Assembly (NCBI GenBank): GCA_024640985.1
Contig: JAHEDY010000015.1
Location: forward strand, 1 to 35,132
Length of the DNA: 35,132 nucleotides
Source of the DNA: Gammaproteobacteria bacterium
Lineage (GTDB): Bacteria > Pseudomonadota > Gammaproteobacteria > Pseudomonadales > Litorivicinaceae
Reading direction: 5' to 3'
Each line of letters opens with the position of its first letter. Position 1 is the stretch's first letter. A program made the translations under genes and the position numbers. The notes beneath the pieces were generated by a model, which saw nothing but the letters and a program-made list of their open reading frames with translations, was not told where the DNA came from and ran no database searches. Shown here piece by piece: positions 1 through 7,932 of the stretch.

Positions 1-683
1 TCGTTGCGCGCCGTAAAGAGGCTTTAACATCGGTTCAACAGCAAATTGAGGACGCCGGGGGGTCGGCCGAGGTCGCCTGTTGTGATCTTTTTGACCGTGC
101 GTCTCGTCAAGCTCTGTGTCAATTGATCGAAGATCTCCCGCGTCTTGACGTACTCGTAGCCAATTCCGGAGGGCCAGCGCCTGGCATGGCACCAGGGATT
201 GCTTCAGAGGTTTGGACCCGAGAGTTCGATGCGATGGTGTTGGGCTTGATCGAGATTATTGATACCGCGGTCATTCGGATGAAAGACGCGAAATTTGGCC
301 GAATCCTCGTGATTGGATCGTCCGGAATTGTCGTTCCAATTCCAAAACTCGCCGTCTCGAACACATTGCGCTCCGCAGTCGGTGGGTACGTGAAAACATT
401 GTCGGAACAGGTCGCATCTTACGGCGTAACCTGTAATATGGTGTTGCCGGGACGTGTTGAGACCCCACGGACTCAAGCGATTGACGCAGCAACAGCGAAG
501 AGCCTTGGAATTACCGAAGAGCAAGCGCGAGCCAACTCGATTGCAACGATCCCGACCGGGCGTTATGGACAAGCTCGGGAGTTTGGTTCTGTACTGACGT
601 TTTTGGCCAGCGAGCAAGCAGGTTACATTACAGGGAGTCAGATCCGTGTTGATGGAGGAGCTATTCGCTCGATCAATGCCTAA
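1..683 (+). CDS. Short-chain dehydrogenase/reductase-like protein (5' end outside window)
   Basis: The reading frame is open from base 3 to the TAA at 681-683, so the N-terminal cofactor-binding glycine motif lies outside the window. Visible family marks are the NSGG turn (the NAGG position), the strand ending in VIGSSG, the VLPGRVETPR segment after the active site, and the C-terminal YITGSQIRVDGG. These place it in the classical SDR superfamily (COG1028), which are usually NAD(P)H-dependent oxidoreductases of the cytoplasm. Where YxxxK is expected the sequence is LAVSNTLRSAV, so the catalytic Tyr and Lys are absent. A subgroup of SDR proteins with a similar SNALR-type motif is known, so this looks like a family trait and not decay. 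Substrate unknown. It lies 55 bp upstream of a TAXI-TRAP transporter on the same strand and may share its operon. Confidence 0.85.
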   Translation, partial: VARRKEALTSVQQQIEDAGGSAEVACCDLFDRASRQALCQLIEDLPRLDVLVANSGGPAPGMAPGIASEVWTREFDAMVLGLIEIIDTAVIRMKDAKFGRILVIGSSGIVVPIPKLAVSNTLRSAVGGYVKTLSEQVASYGVTCNMVLPGRVETPRTQAIDAATAKSLGITEEQARANSIATIPTGRYGQAREFGSVLTFLASEQAGYITGSQIRVDGGAIRSINA

Positions 684-738
684 GGTTAGGATGACCGACT
701 TGAAAGACATGAGAAAAAATAACTACGGAGTCTAAAAG

Positions 739-1749
739 ATGAAACGTCGTTCATTACTTACCCTGTCGGCAGGTCTGCTGGCGGGATCGTTAACCGTCTC
801 TGGTCTGGCTGTCGCCGATGCAAAAGACTATGTACTGAATACTGCTTCAACAGGAGGCACGTATCATCCGGTAGGGACGGCTATTGCAACCCTGTCGAAG
901 GTCAAATTATTACCGAAACAGAAATTTAGCCTGACAGCGGTGAACTCTGCGGGTTCTGGTGCTAATGTCCAGGCGATGGGCGCGGGCACTGCAGATTTCG
1001 CGATCTTGCAGGGCCTCTATGGCTCTTACGCGGCTACCGGCACCGGTCCAATCTCTGACCCACAAAAGAATCTGCGTTCTGTGACGATGCTGTGGCAAAA
1101 CGTTGAACAGTTTGTGGTTGCCAATTCAGCGGTCAAGACCGGAACTGTGTCTGACATGCTGGCGTTGAAAGGCCAGGGTGCTGGTATGGGTGCGAAGAAT
1201 TCAGGAACGCTGGGATCCAACAAGGTCTTGATGTCGGGACTCGGAATTGATATCGAGACAGACTTCTCATTAGTTTATGGCGGCTATGGTCCGACAGCAG
1301 ACGCTTTGGCGAACGGGCAAATCGTTGCTGCGGGTATTCCTTCAGGGCCACCAACAGGTGCAATTACCAAGTTAATGGCTGGTAATGAAGGCAAGTTCAC
1401 GATTCTTGATGTGACAGCTGATGAGGCGAAGAAGCTTGACGGTGACCGGATGCTTTGGACCCCATACACAATCAAGGCTGGAACCTATCCGGGGCAGTCA
1501 AAAGACATTAATACCGTTGCCCAACCTAACTTTTTGGCGGTCAACGCCAATGTTGATGACAACCACGTCTATTTGTTGACTAAGACGATGTATGAAAATC
1601 TGCCATTTTTGCAGGCCATTCATCCAGCAACAAAAGCGATGGCAATCGAAAAAGCAATGGCTGGGTTACCAGTACCTCTTCACCCAGGTGCAGCGAAGTA
1701 TTATCAAGAAGTGGGGCTGACCGTTCCTTCACACTTGATCAGTAAATAA
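739..1749 (+). CDS. TAXI family TRAP transporter solute-binding protein
   Basis: This is the periplasmic receptor of a tripartite ATP-independent periplasmic (TRAP) transporter of the TAXI class. It captures a small substrate, usually a carboxylate or amino acid, for the membrane permease. The first 28 or so residues form a signal peptide: MKRR, a hydrophobic stretch, then a cleavage region near AVADA. The mature protein starts with YVLNTASTGGTYHPVG, the characteristic TAXI opening in which the ligand is bound. The length of 336 aa is typical. The ATG is preceded by ACGGAGTC at good spacing. The fused permease gene follows after a strong hairpin, the usual receptor-permease order. The substrate cannot be read from the sequence. 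Confidence 0.93.
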   Translation: MKRRSLLTLSAGLLAGSLTVSGLAVADAKDYVLNTASTGGTYHPVGTAIATLSKVKLLPKQKFSLTAVNSAGSGANVQAMGAGTADFAILQGLYGSYAATGTGPISDPQKNLRSVTMLWQNVEQFVVANSAVKTGTVSDMLALKGQGAGMGAKNSGTLGSNKVLMSGLGIDIETDFSLVYGGYGPTADALANGQIVAAGIPSGPPTGAITKLMAGNEGKFTILDVTADEAKKLDGDRMLWTPYTIKAGTYPGQSKDINTVAQPNFLAVNANVDDNHVYLLTKTMYENLPFLQAIHPATKAMAIEKAMAGLPVPLHPGAAKYYQEVGLTVPSHLISK

Positions 1750-1758
1750 TGATTGATT

Positions 1759-1784
1759 CCTAAGGCTGGATATCCAGCCTTAGG
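1759..1784. promoter_or_regulatory. Perfect 26-bp palindrome between TRAP receptor and permease genes
   Basis: The half-site CCTAAGGCTGGAT is followed immediately by its exact reverse complement, so the RNA could form a long GC-containing stem with a minimal loop. It starts 9 bases after the receptor stop codon and ends 14 bases before the permease ATG. The sequence after it (GGGCTTTC) has only a short T-run, so it is a poor intrinsic terminator. A processing or partial-termination element that leaves more receptor than permease mRNA is the likeliest role. This is inferred from position. Confidence 0.6.
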
Positions 1785-1798
1785 GCTTTCATCAACCC

Positions 1799-3991
1799 AT
1801 GAGTTCATCAGAGTTATCCGTAAAGCCTGTCGTCGCCAATCGCGATGAATGGCTGGCACTTGGGCAGCAAAGGACCCCAAAAACATGGCTTCAATGGGTT
1901 TTTGTCGCGTTTGCGGTTGTTTTTGCATTCTGGCATGTAGCCACCAATCTTCTCATTAATGAATCTGCTCTCTGGCAAAATGCGATTCATTTCGCGGGCT
2001 TTGCGGTCTTGGCCAGCGTCATTTTTCCTGCACGATTATTTGGGCGTCAGTCACTGGCTTTTGATCTGACATTTGGACTCCTGGTTGCTTGGGCTGCGTG
2101 CTGGGTGATCGCATCTGAGTCACGGATTTATGCTGACACGCTCGCAGTGACTGGCCAATCATGGCAATTTAATCTCTGGGATTGGTGTGCTGGTGGTCTT
2201 CTGATCGTTGCTGCGATTGATTTTTCCCGCCGGGTCTCAGGTTGGGTAATTCCAGCGCTGATCGTTTTCTCTGTTTGTTACATCTTGTTCCTTGGAGAAT
2301 CTCTACCCGGCGTATTTCGAACAGCCAGTCTTCCCCTCGACGATGTGTTGTTTCGAACGATCTACAACGACGAAGGGCTGTTTGGCATCCTCGCGACTAT
2401 TTCGTCATCCAACATCACTTTGTTCATGATTTTCGGCGGGTTTCTTGTCATCTCGGGCGCCAGTGATTTTGTCATTGAATTATCGAAAGTGGTTGCTGGG
2501 CGGGTGCGCGGCGGTGCGGCTTTTGTGGCGGTGTTGTCGTCCGCGCTCACAGGTACTATTAGCGGATCTGCGGTTGCTAACACAGCGTCAACTGGGGTGA
2601 TCACTATTCCCCTGATGAAATCCAGTGGATTCCGCGGACGGTTCGCAGCAGGTGTCGAGGCTGCGGCATCGACTGGTGGGCAGCTGATGCCCCCGATCAT
2701 GGGCGCTGGCGCTTTCGTGATGGCCAGTTATACATCCATTCCCTATTCAACCATCGTTGCCGTCTCGGTGATTCCTGCCTTGTTGTATTTCTTGTCAGTT
2801 GCTTTTGTTGTGCGAATTGAGGCGGTGAAGCATCGCGTTGGTGAAGGGATCGACATGACTGTGAGTCGAACCAAAATCATTGCGGGTGCTCTGACCTTTG
2901 TCATCCCTCTTTCAGTCATGATCTACTTTCTGATGTCTGGCGTGACACCGTCTTTCGCAGCGTCTGCGGCCATTGCAGTGTTGATCGTGGTGTCATGGAT
3001 TGCCTGGTTGATCGGTCAATGGACCGGCACTCAGGATTTGCAAACGAATGTGATGAACTTGAAGCGGATCATCGAAGCCTGTTTGTTGGGCATGCGAGGT
3101 GGAATTTTGACCGCGGTCTTAATGGTATCGATCGGTGTGATTAATAACGCCATCGTAACTAGTGGTATTGGGAATGGTTTCTCGCTCATGATTGCGCAGT
3201 GGTCTCAGGGTTCATTGGTCATTGCCATTCTCCTGATTGGCTTGGCGTCGCTCGTGTTGGGAATGGGATTGCCAGTCACCGCTGCCTACATCATTTTAGC
3301 TATTCTATGCGCGCCAGCTTTGGCGGGTATTCTGTCTGACACCATCATCATTGAGAAACTCATTAACGGGTTAACCGATCCCGCGCAGGCCGCGATGTTC
3401 ATGTTAGTTGATAGCCCGCATGCCGCCAAAGTCATGGTCGGTATGACCTTGGAGGAAGCCTCCAGTCTGATGTCGGCGATGCCCTTTGAAGTGGCGATGA
3501 CGGTGCGTCCGATGCTGATTGAGGCCGAAACCCTGATGGGCTTTTTGCTGGTCGCGCATTTGATTATTTTCTGGTTAAGTCAGGACAGTAACGTCACTCC
3601 ACCGGTGTGCCTTGCTGCCTTTACGGCGGCAGGGATTGCTAAATCACCACCGATGGCCACTGGATTTCAGGCTTGGAGGGCGGCCAAGGGTCTTTATGTG
3701 GTACCGCTTCTGTTTGCCTATACGCCGCTCATTAACGGAACCTTTCCGGAGATGTGCCAGATCGGCTTTTTTGCGTTGTTTGGGATCTATGCGACCAACG
3801 CAGTGATCGCACGATTTGCGGAGGGCCCCTTGGCTCTATGGCATTGGCCACTTCTGGTGATGGGTGGGGTGCTTTGTTATGTGCCTTTGGATCTGCTGCT
3901 GAATGGCGTAGGGGCCTTGTTGGTGACATTGGTGATTTGGTTGACCTATCGACAGAACCAATTCTTAACGGACGACACAGCATCCCGTTGA
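1799..3991 (+). CDS. TRAP transporter fused permease subunit (4TM/12TM, DctQ-DctM fusion)
   Basis: This is the inner-membrane component of the TAXI-TRAP system, importing substrate delivered by the upstream receptor with a sodium or proton gradient. The protein has 730 residues. A hydrophobic N-terminal part corresponds to the small DctQ-like subunit. The large DctM-like domain carries the diagnostic segments GTISGSAVANTASTGVITIPLMK and GGQLMPPIMGAGAFVMASY, and later VLGMGLPVTAAYIILA. Many membrane segments continue to the C-terminus, which ends in a short hydrophilic tail. The ATG follows the intergenic palindrome directly and no strong ribosome-binding site is visible, consistent with lower translation than the receptor. 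The size and domain order match fused TAXI-TRAP permeases. Confidence 0.93.
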   Translation: MSSSELSVKPVVANRDEWLALGQQRTPKTWLQWVFVAFAVVFAFWHVATNLLINESALWQNAIHFAGFAVLASVIFPARLFGRQSLAFDLTFGLLVAWAACWVIASESRIYADTLAVTGQSWQFNLWDWCAGGLLIVAAIDFSRRVSGWVIPALIVFSVCYILFLGESLPGVFRTASLPLDDVLFRTIYNDEGLFGILATISSSNITLFMIFGGFLVISGASDFVIELSKVVAGRVRGGAAFVAVLSSALTGTISGSAVANTASTGVITIPLMKSSGFRGRFAAGVEAAASTGGQLMPPIMGAGAFVMASYTSIPYSTIVAVSVIPALLYFLSVAFVVRIEAVKHRVGEGIDMTVSRTKIIAGALTFVIPLSVMIYFLMSGVTPSFAASAAIAVLIVVSWIAWLIGQWTGTQDLQTNVMNLKRIIEACLLGMRGGILTAVLMVSIGVINNAIVTSGIGNGFSLMIAQWSQGSLVIAILLIGLASLVLGMGLPVTAAYIILAILCAPALAGILSDTIIIEKLINGLTDPAQAAMFMLVDSPHAAKVMVGMTLEEASSLMSAMPFEVAMTVRPMLIEAETLMGFLLVAHLIIFWLSQDSNVTPPVCLAAFTAAGIAKSPPMATGFQAWRAAKGLYVVPLLFAYTPLINGTFPEMCQIGFFALFGIYATNAVIARFAEGPLALWHWPLLVMGGVLCYVPLDLLLNGVGALLVTLVIWLTYRQNQFLTDDTASR

Positions 3992-4039
3992 GATCTGTGG
4001 TTTAATTCTGATCAAAGTGTATGGATCAGGAGGTTTGGG

Positions 4040-4102
4040 ATGCGTTTTTTGTTGCTTGTCGGTTTGTGTAGCGTGTTGACCGGGTGTATCTCCATTTTCT
4101 GA
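4040..4102 (+). CDS. Possible tiny lipoprotein or leader peptide (20 aa)
   Basis: A 20-residue frame opens at an ATG with a consensus AGGAGG (4028-4033) at ideal spacing. The product has one basic residue after the Met, a run of hydrophobic residues (FLLLVGLCSVL), then the lipobox LTGC and only four further residues (ISIF). Read literally, it is a complete lipoprotein signal peptide whose mature form would be a five-residue lipopeptide. The stop TGA lies 9 bases before the ATG of the DUF3422 gene, in the same reading frame, and that gene has no clear ribosome-binding site of its own. It could therefore be a real micro-lipoprotein or a leader that couples translation of the next gene. Unusually good initiation signals are the main support. 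Confidence 0.5.
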   Translation: MRFLLLVGLCSVLTGCISIF

Positions 4103-4111
4103 TATCGATCC

Positions 4112-5314
4112 ATGCAGCAAAACCCTCATCGTATTCGTCTTGAAGCTAATCGAGAACTTCACGCCCGTCCTTTCCCAATACTGAGTGCCACCTGTCGATT
4201 GGTGCATCTGTGTGTCCGCGTATCACCAACATCACGGGATGAGGTGCGAGCTTGGCTCAGAGAAAAGATCAAGGATTTCCCCGAAGACTTCCAAGGGCAT
4301 TGGGAACGTCCGGGGGTTGATTCCTGGGTTCGTGTCGAACGGCACACAGAGTTTGTTGCGATTACACAGGTTGTTCCAGAAGGTCTTCAATTTACTGAAG
4401 TTGCCGACTCACAATGGATTGATCGCTCACCGCAAGATGTTCTTGTTCTGGCGAGGGTCTCCTCGTCGGTCGGCGGCAAAATGCCTGCTGACGTTGAGGC
4501 GGTGAGCACCTTGCGCAGCGGTGAGGTTGTTGCTGGGAGTAACTTTACTGAAGATAACGCAGGGTTTACCTCATGGACGGTGGCGTTTAAGAAAGATCCA
4601 GGAGATGAGGCGGCAGGGCGACTGTTGCAAATGATTCTGGAAATTGAAACCTATCGAACGCTTGCAGTCATGGGAATGGATCGAATCCGAGCTGTTCATC
4701 CGATTTTGCAGCGTGTCGCTAATCATCTTCCGAAAGAGATCACAGAAACGCTCGATCATGATGCGATGATGAAGACACTTGCTTCTCTGTCAGCCCAAGA
4801 AAGTGAATTACATGCGGTCTGGGAGAAGCTTGCGTGGCGGATCGGGGCGAACCAGGCCTACCATGAATTGGTATTTCAACGACTTGATCAGTTAAAGGCT
4901 CATGGCTTGGATGGATATGTGGGCATCCGTCACTTCTTGAAGCGACGTTTGACACCTGCCGTTTCGACCGCAGAAACCGTGCTCCGTCGTCGTTCAGAAC
5001 TCGCCGAACAGATTGATGAACGCGCTCAGTTGTTACGCACCCAGTTACAATTGAATCTGCAAAGCCAGACGCGAGATTTATTGGCTAATCTTGATAAGAG
5101 CGCCGAGCGACAAATTCGATTGCAGTCGGCAGTTGAAGGGTTATCAACTGTTGCTATTGCCTATTATGCAGTGGGTTTGATCTCACCGACACTTGAGCCC
5201 TTTGTCGAGCCTGCATTCAAAGATTGGGTGAAGGCCGGTTTGGCGCCTGCCGTGATCGGCGTGGTGTGGTGGACCCTGTCACGAATTCGGAACAGGGTCA
5301 GTCACAACACCTAG
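4112..5314 (+). CDS. DUF3422 family membrane-anchored protein
   Basis: The N-terminus HRIRLEANRELHARPF is the hallmark opening of the DUF3422 family, whose molecular function is not established. The 400 residues comprise a soluble N-terminal domain (to about residue 200), a long helical central region with likely coiled coils (about 215-330), and two C-terminal hydrophobic segments (VAIAYYAVGLISP and GLAPAVIGVVWWTL) that would anchor it in the inner membrane. The start ATG lies 9 bases after the stop of a tiny lipoprotein-like frame and lacks a strong ribosome-binding site. Its last 36 bases overlap the 3' end of panD on the other strand. Confidence 0.88.
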   Translation: MQQNPHRIRLEANRELHARPFPILSATCRLVHLCVRVSPTSRDEVRAWLREKIKDFPEDFQGHWERPGVDSWVRVERHTEFVAITQVVPEGLQFTEVADSQWIDRSPQDVLVLARVSSSVGGKMPADVEAVSTLRSGEVVAGSNFTEDNAGFTSWTVAFKKDPGDEAAGRLLQMILEIETYRTLAVMGMDRIRAVHPILQRVANHLPKEITETLDHDAMMKTLASLSAQESELHAVWEKLAWRIGANQAYHELVFQRLDQLKAHGLDGYVGIRHFLKRRLTPAVSTAETVLRRRSELAEQIDERAQLLRTQLQLNLQSQTRDLLANLDKSAERQIRLQSAVEGLSTVAIAYYAVGLISPTLEPFVEPAFKDWVKAGLAPAVIGVVWWTLSRIRNRVSHNT

Positions 5315-5680
5315 CTGGCGCGCCTCTTCGGCGGTAATGATCTGGTTGTGTTGGTTCACAAAAACGACTTTGGGTCGATGGTTTTGTGCTTCTGTATCAG
5401 TGAATTGACCGAATGCGGCCAAAATCAAAATGTCACCGACGCGAGCCCGATGAGCGGCTGATCCGTTGACTGAAATTATGCCCGAGCCGCGCGGTGCCTC
5501 AATGGCATAAGTCACCAGTCGTTCGCCGTTGTTGACATTCCACAAATGAATCTGTTCGTTGGGGAGAATGCCGGCAGCATCCATCAGATTTTGATCGATC
5601 GCGCAGGATCCAATGTAATCCACCTCTGCTGCGGTCGTTGTGACACGATGCAGTTTGCCTGTCATGAGTGTTCGTAACAT
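5279..5680 (-). CDS. panD: Aspartate 1-decarboxylase
   Basis: PanD decarboxylates L-aspartate to beta-alanine, a precursor of pantothenate and coenzyme A, in the cytoplasm. It is a pyruvoyl enzyme made by self-cleavage. The protein begins MLRTLMTGKLHRV and has the cleavage site Gly24-Ser25 in the motif YIGSCAIDQ. Lys9 and the later WNVNNGERLVTYAIEAPRGSG and NGSAAHRARVGD segments also match the family. Its 133 aa are close to the usual length of about 126. The ATG at 5678-5680 was chosen over longer in-frame possibilities because GGGAGA precedes it and the alignment starts there. No panB or panC is visible nearby. It is divergent from the DUF167 gene and overlaps the DUF3422 gene tail to tail. 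Confidence 0.96.
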   Translation of the reverse strand: MLRTLMTGKLHRVTTTAAEVDYIGSCAIDQNLMDAAGILPNEQIHLWNVNNGERLVTYAIEAPRGSGIISVNGSAAHRARVGDILILAAFGQFTDTEAQNHRPKVVFVNQHNQIITAEEARQLGVVTDPVPNS

Positions 5681-5723
5681 ACAATTCTCCCTGAGGCCGC
5701 GCATCATAAAGGAGTTTTTTGCT

Positions 5724-6050
5724 TTGCACAAAAATAGCGATGAGTTACCGGTTTGGCTGATTTGGAAACATGAAGGATGGCTTGTGCAGCTGGCGATTCG
5801 CTCGGGTGCACGAGAAACACGTGCCGATGGGGTATTGAATGACCGCTTGAAGTTGTTTGTCAAAGCACCGCCCATTGAAGGCAGGGCGAATCAGACCATC
5901 ATTGTTGCAATCGCAGAGGCCATTGACACGTCTAGGAGCCAAGTGCACCTAGTGAGTGGACTGAAGTCGAAGCAAAAAAGTGTCAGGATTGAATTGCCGA
6001 GGGAGGCGGGTGCACGACTCTCGCATCAGCTCGCCTCGATTGGTCATTAA
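5724..6050 (+). CDS. DUF167 (YggU) family protein
   Basis: The core matches DUF167: LAIRSGARETRADGVLNDRLKLFVKAPPIEGRANQTIIVAIAEAI, then VHLVSGLKSKQKSVRIEL, where the APPxxGxAN and SGxxSxxK elements define the family. These are small alpha/beta proteins of unknown function. I chose the TTG at 5724 because AAAGGAG (5708-5714) lies 9 bases upstream, giving 108 aa. That matches the usual 95-105 aa better than the longer frame, which would run back into the panD coding region. It is divergent from panD and shares 4 bp with the end of speE. Confidence 0.88.
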   Translation: MHKNSDELPVWLIWKHEGWLVQLAIRSGARETRADGVLNDRLKLFVKAPPIEGRANQTIIVAIAEAIDTSRSQVHLVSGLKSKQKSVRIELPREAGARLSHQLASIGH

Positions 6051-6889
6051 TCGATCATGAGATCTTGGACATACTTCGGAAGTCCGAATGCTCCGAGATG
6101 AACCTCGGGAGAGTAGTATTTCAATGCGTTGAGTTGTTCAGTGCGATGCTTCAAGGTTGCATGATCAGGCGTTTTTATGTTGCTTTTGCTTGCAAAACCC
6201 ATGGCCATCGCGCCGCCTGCATAGGTTGGCACAGGCGTTAGGTAAAACGACCGAGTTGCGAAACAGGATTTCCAGCGCCGATAGGTGTTAGTGACTTCGT
6301 CACCTTGCATGTAAGGCACACCGTTTTGCGTTACTAATATACCGTCAGTGGCTAGGGCGTTAGCGCAACCCTGGTAGAAGTGTGACTCGAAAAGCACTTC
6401 GCCTGGGCCAATGGGATCTGTGGAATCCGTGATAATGACATCATAGGTCTCTGTGTTGGAGGCGATGAAAGCGGCTCCATCATCGATCACTAGATTCAAA
6501 CGGGGATCGTCAAAGGCGCCTTGTGAGTGATTTGGGAAAAACTCCACGCACATGTCGACGACAGCACGATCAATTTCCACTTGTGTGACGGATTCGACGG
6601 AGGAGTGTTTGAGGACCTCGCGAAGAATCCCTCCATCACCACCGCCGATGATCAACACGCGCTTGGGGGCACCATGTGTATTCATCGGCACATGCACCAT
6701 CATCTCGTGGTACACGAATTCGTCGGCTTCGGTCGTTTGAATCACGCCATCGAGAGCCATCACGCGTCCGAAGCGGGAGTTGTCAAAAATAATCAGGTGT
6801 TGATGACCAGTGTCTGCTTCAAACAGGGTTTTTCCTTGCTCGAAATTTTGACCCCATTCCGAATACAGTGTCTCTTGGTAACGAGTCAC
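6047..6889 (-). CDS. speE: Spermidine synthase (polyamine aminopropyltransferase)
   Basis: SpeE transfers the aminopropyl group of decarboxylated S-adenosylmethionine to putrescine, giving spermidine, in the cytoplasm. The 280-aa protein starts with YQETLYSEWGQNFEQGKTLFEADTGHQHL. It carries the nucleotide-binding motif GGGDGGILREVLKH and the acidic pair in IITDSTDPIGPGEVLF, with LVTQNGVPYMQ later, all typical of the family. Its ATG overlaps the speD stop as ATGA, so the two genes are translationally coupled and supply substrate and enzyme together. The 3' end shares 4 bp with the convergent DUF167 gene. Confidence 0.96.
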   Translation of the reverse strand: MTRYQETLYSEWGQNFEQGKTLFEADTGHQHLIIFDNSRFGRVMALDGVIQTTEADEFVYHEMMVHVPMNTHGAPKRVLIIGGGDGGILREVLKHSSVESVTQVEIDRAVVDMCVEFFPNHSQGAFDDPRLNLVIDDGAAFIASNTETYDVIITDSTDPIGPGEVLFESHFYQGCANALATDGILVTQNGVPYMQGDEVTNTYRRWKSCFATRSFYLTPVPTYAGGAMAMGFASKSNIKTPDHATLKHRTEQLNALKYYSPEVHLGAFGLPKYVQDLMID

Positions 6890-7383
6890 CGAATTTTACC
6901 GCGACGCTCTTCAACACACTCCGATCGAGTAGGACGGAAATATCGACCCAAAATCTCAATCGCCCGATGTGGATTGGAGTCGCCGCACATGAAGACGTCG
7001 AAAGCTGCGTAGTCTTTCTCAGGCCAGGTGTGAACGGAGATATGCGACTCGGCCAATACAGCAACACCGCTGATGCCACCGTTGGGTGTGAAGTGGTGGA
7101 GATGAATGTGCAAAAGAGTGGCGTTACACTCGTCAACACAAGCGCGCATGGCTGCTTCCATTCGCTCGAGGCAGTCAAGGTCTTTGGCGCCCCAAAGATC
7201 AATAATCAGGTGTGTTCCGGCAAAGATTTCGCCGTCTTTGGAGATGAAGTGATCAAGTGATTGATCGCGATCTTCAATCTGGTCGTGTTGTGGCCAATTT
7301 TGCGTGGCAACCGCTGTCAAGGTTGTGCTCAATTCAGGTGATACCCCCTGGATCTGATTGAATGTATACGATATGCGATACAT
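6886..7383 (-). CDS. speD: S-adenosylmethionine decarboxylase proenzyme
   Basis: SpeD decarboxylates S-adenosylmethionine to provide the aminopropyl donor for SpeE. It is a pyruvoyl enzyme that cleaves itself at Glu112-Ser113 in the motif AESHISVHTWPE. The catalytic Cys lies in FDVFMCGD (Cys133), and GTHLIIDLWG and HHFTPNGGISG are other family segments. At 165 aa it is longer than the short prokaryotic class, because about 50 residues precede the conserved GTHLIIDLWG block. Related longer forms occur in gammaproteobacteria. The ATG follows GGAGAGACGG. Upstream is about 220 bp without a gene that should hold the operon promoter. Confidence 0.95.
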   Translation of the reverse strand: MYRISYTFNQIQGVSPELSTTLTAVATQNWPQHDQIEDRDQSLDHFISKDGEIFAGTHLIIDLWGAKDLDCLERMEAAMRACVDECNATLLHIHLHHFTPNGGISGVAVLAESHISVHTWPEKDYAAFDVFMCGDSNPHRAIEILGRYFRPTRSECVEERRGKIR

Positions 7384-7605
7384 CCGTCTCTCCGAAGGTA
7401 CCGCGCGGTTAAAAGAGCATAAATCCTCGTGTTATCAGCTCAAGTAGCGCGAAGTTTAGTGATTTTTGTTGGAGGCGCAAGAAAAAATATGCAAATAACC
7501 GTTCGTTATACTAAGAGTGTTGAGCGGTGAAGGTCAGGATCTAGGGCATGGCGATGAAATGAAGCGATTACTCTGATCACTCTTTTCGTCATTGGATCCG
7601 CTTGG
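7384..7605. other. Intergenic region upstream of speDE
   Basis: This gap of about 220 bp separates the start of speD from the end of the next reverse-strand gene. It is A/T-rich around 7455-7515 and should contain the speDE promoter, but I cannot choose a convincing -35/-10 pair. No RNA gene, repeat or intrinsic terminator is recognisable. Confidence 0.5.
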
Positions 7606-7932
7606 TCATGCGGCTGCTGTGAGCTCAGGCTCTTCAGACTGGTAAGTGAGCTCTGATGCGTCAACCACGGTTGTTGGATAAGACCGACGATCGTCAATGG
7701 CCTTTTTAGCCATAAACACGGCTCCAACGATGATGAAAATGACATTCATCACTGCTGATGGCCACGCTTGTGAATACGCACTGGATGCAGCGATCATGAT
7801 GCAACTGAAAACAGACGTGCCGTGAAAGAGATAGCTGCTGCCGCTGACCCATCCGCGCGTCAAGCTAAAATACGCGGCGAGGTAAATAAGTCCTCCAGCG
7901 AATCCAAGCCCTAGCATGACGGTGTCTAACAC
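7606..7932 (-). CDS. Small membrane protein of the CBU_0592 type
   Basis: The 108-aa product has three predicted membrane helices: LGLGFAGGLIYLAAYFSL, YLFHGTSVFSCIMIAASSA and AVMNVIFIIVGAVFMA. A short charged C-terminal tail follows. The pattern GxxGxxxYLxAYxxL...WPSxxxNxxxxxxG matches the CBU_0592-like family of small bacterial membrane proteins, which has no known function. The start is taken as GTG because TAGGAGT precedes it by 9 bases; an ATG five codons downstream is the alternative. It stands alone on the reverse strand and is divergent from the zinc-ribbon gene. Confidence 0.75.
   Translation of the reverse strand: MLDTVMLGLGFAGGLIYLAAYFSLTRGWVSGSSYLFHGTSVFSCIMIAASSAYSQAWPSAVMNVIFIIVGAVFMAKKAIDDRRSYPTTVVDASELTYQSEEPELTAAA

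Noticed and set aside
4040-5314. Read-through of the in-frame TGA at 4100-4102, giving a lipoprotein-DUF3422 fusion
   Set aside because: DUF3422 proteins normally begin at the HARP region, as here, and no selenocysteine element or read-through context is evident. Two separate products are simpler.
5279-5875. A 198-residue version of PanD starting upstream
   Set aside because: The extra 65 residues have no PanD homology and run antisense through the DUF167 gene. The ATG at 5678-5680 has a ribosome-binding site and matches the family start.
7505-7515. TATACT as a forward promoter
   Set aside because: There is no forward gene for the next 700 bases and no -35 element. Likely chance in an A/T-rich stretch.
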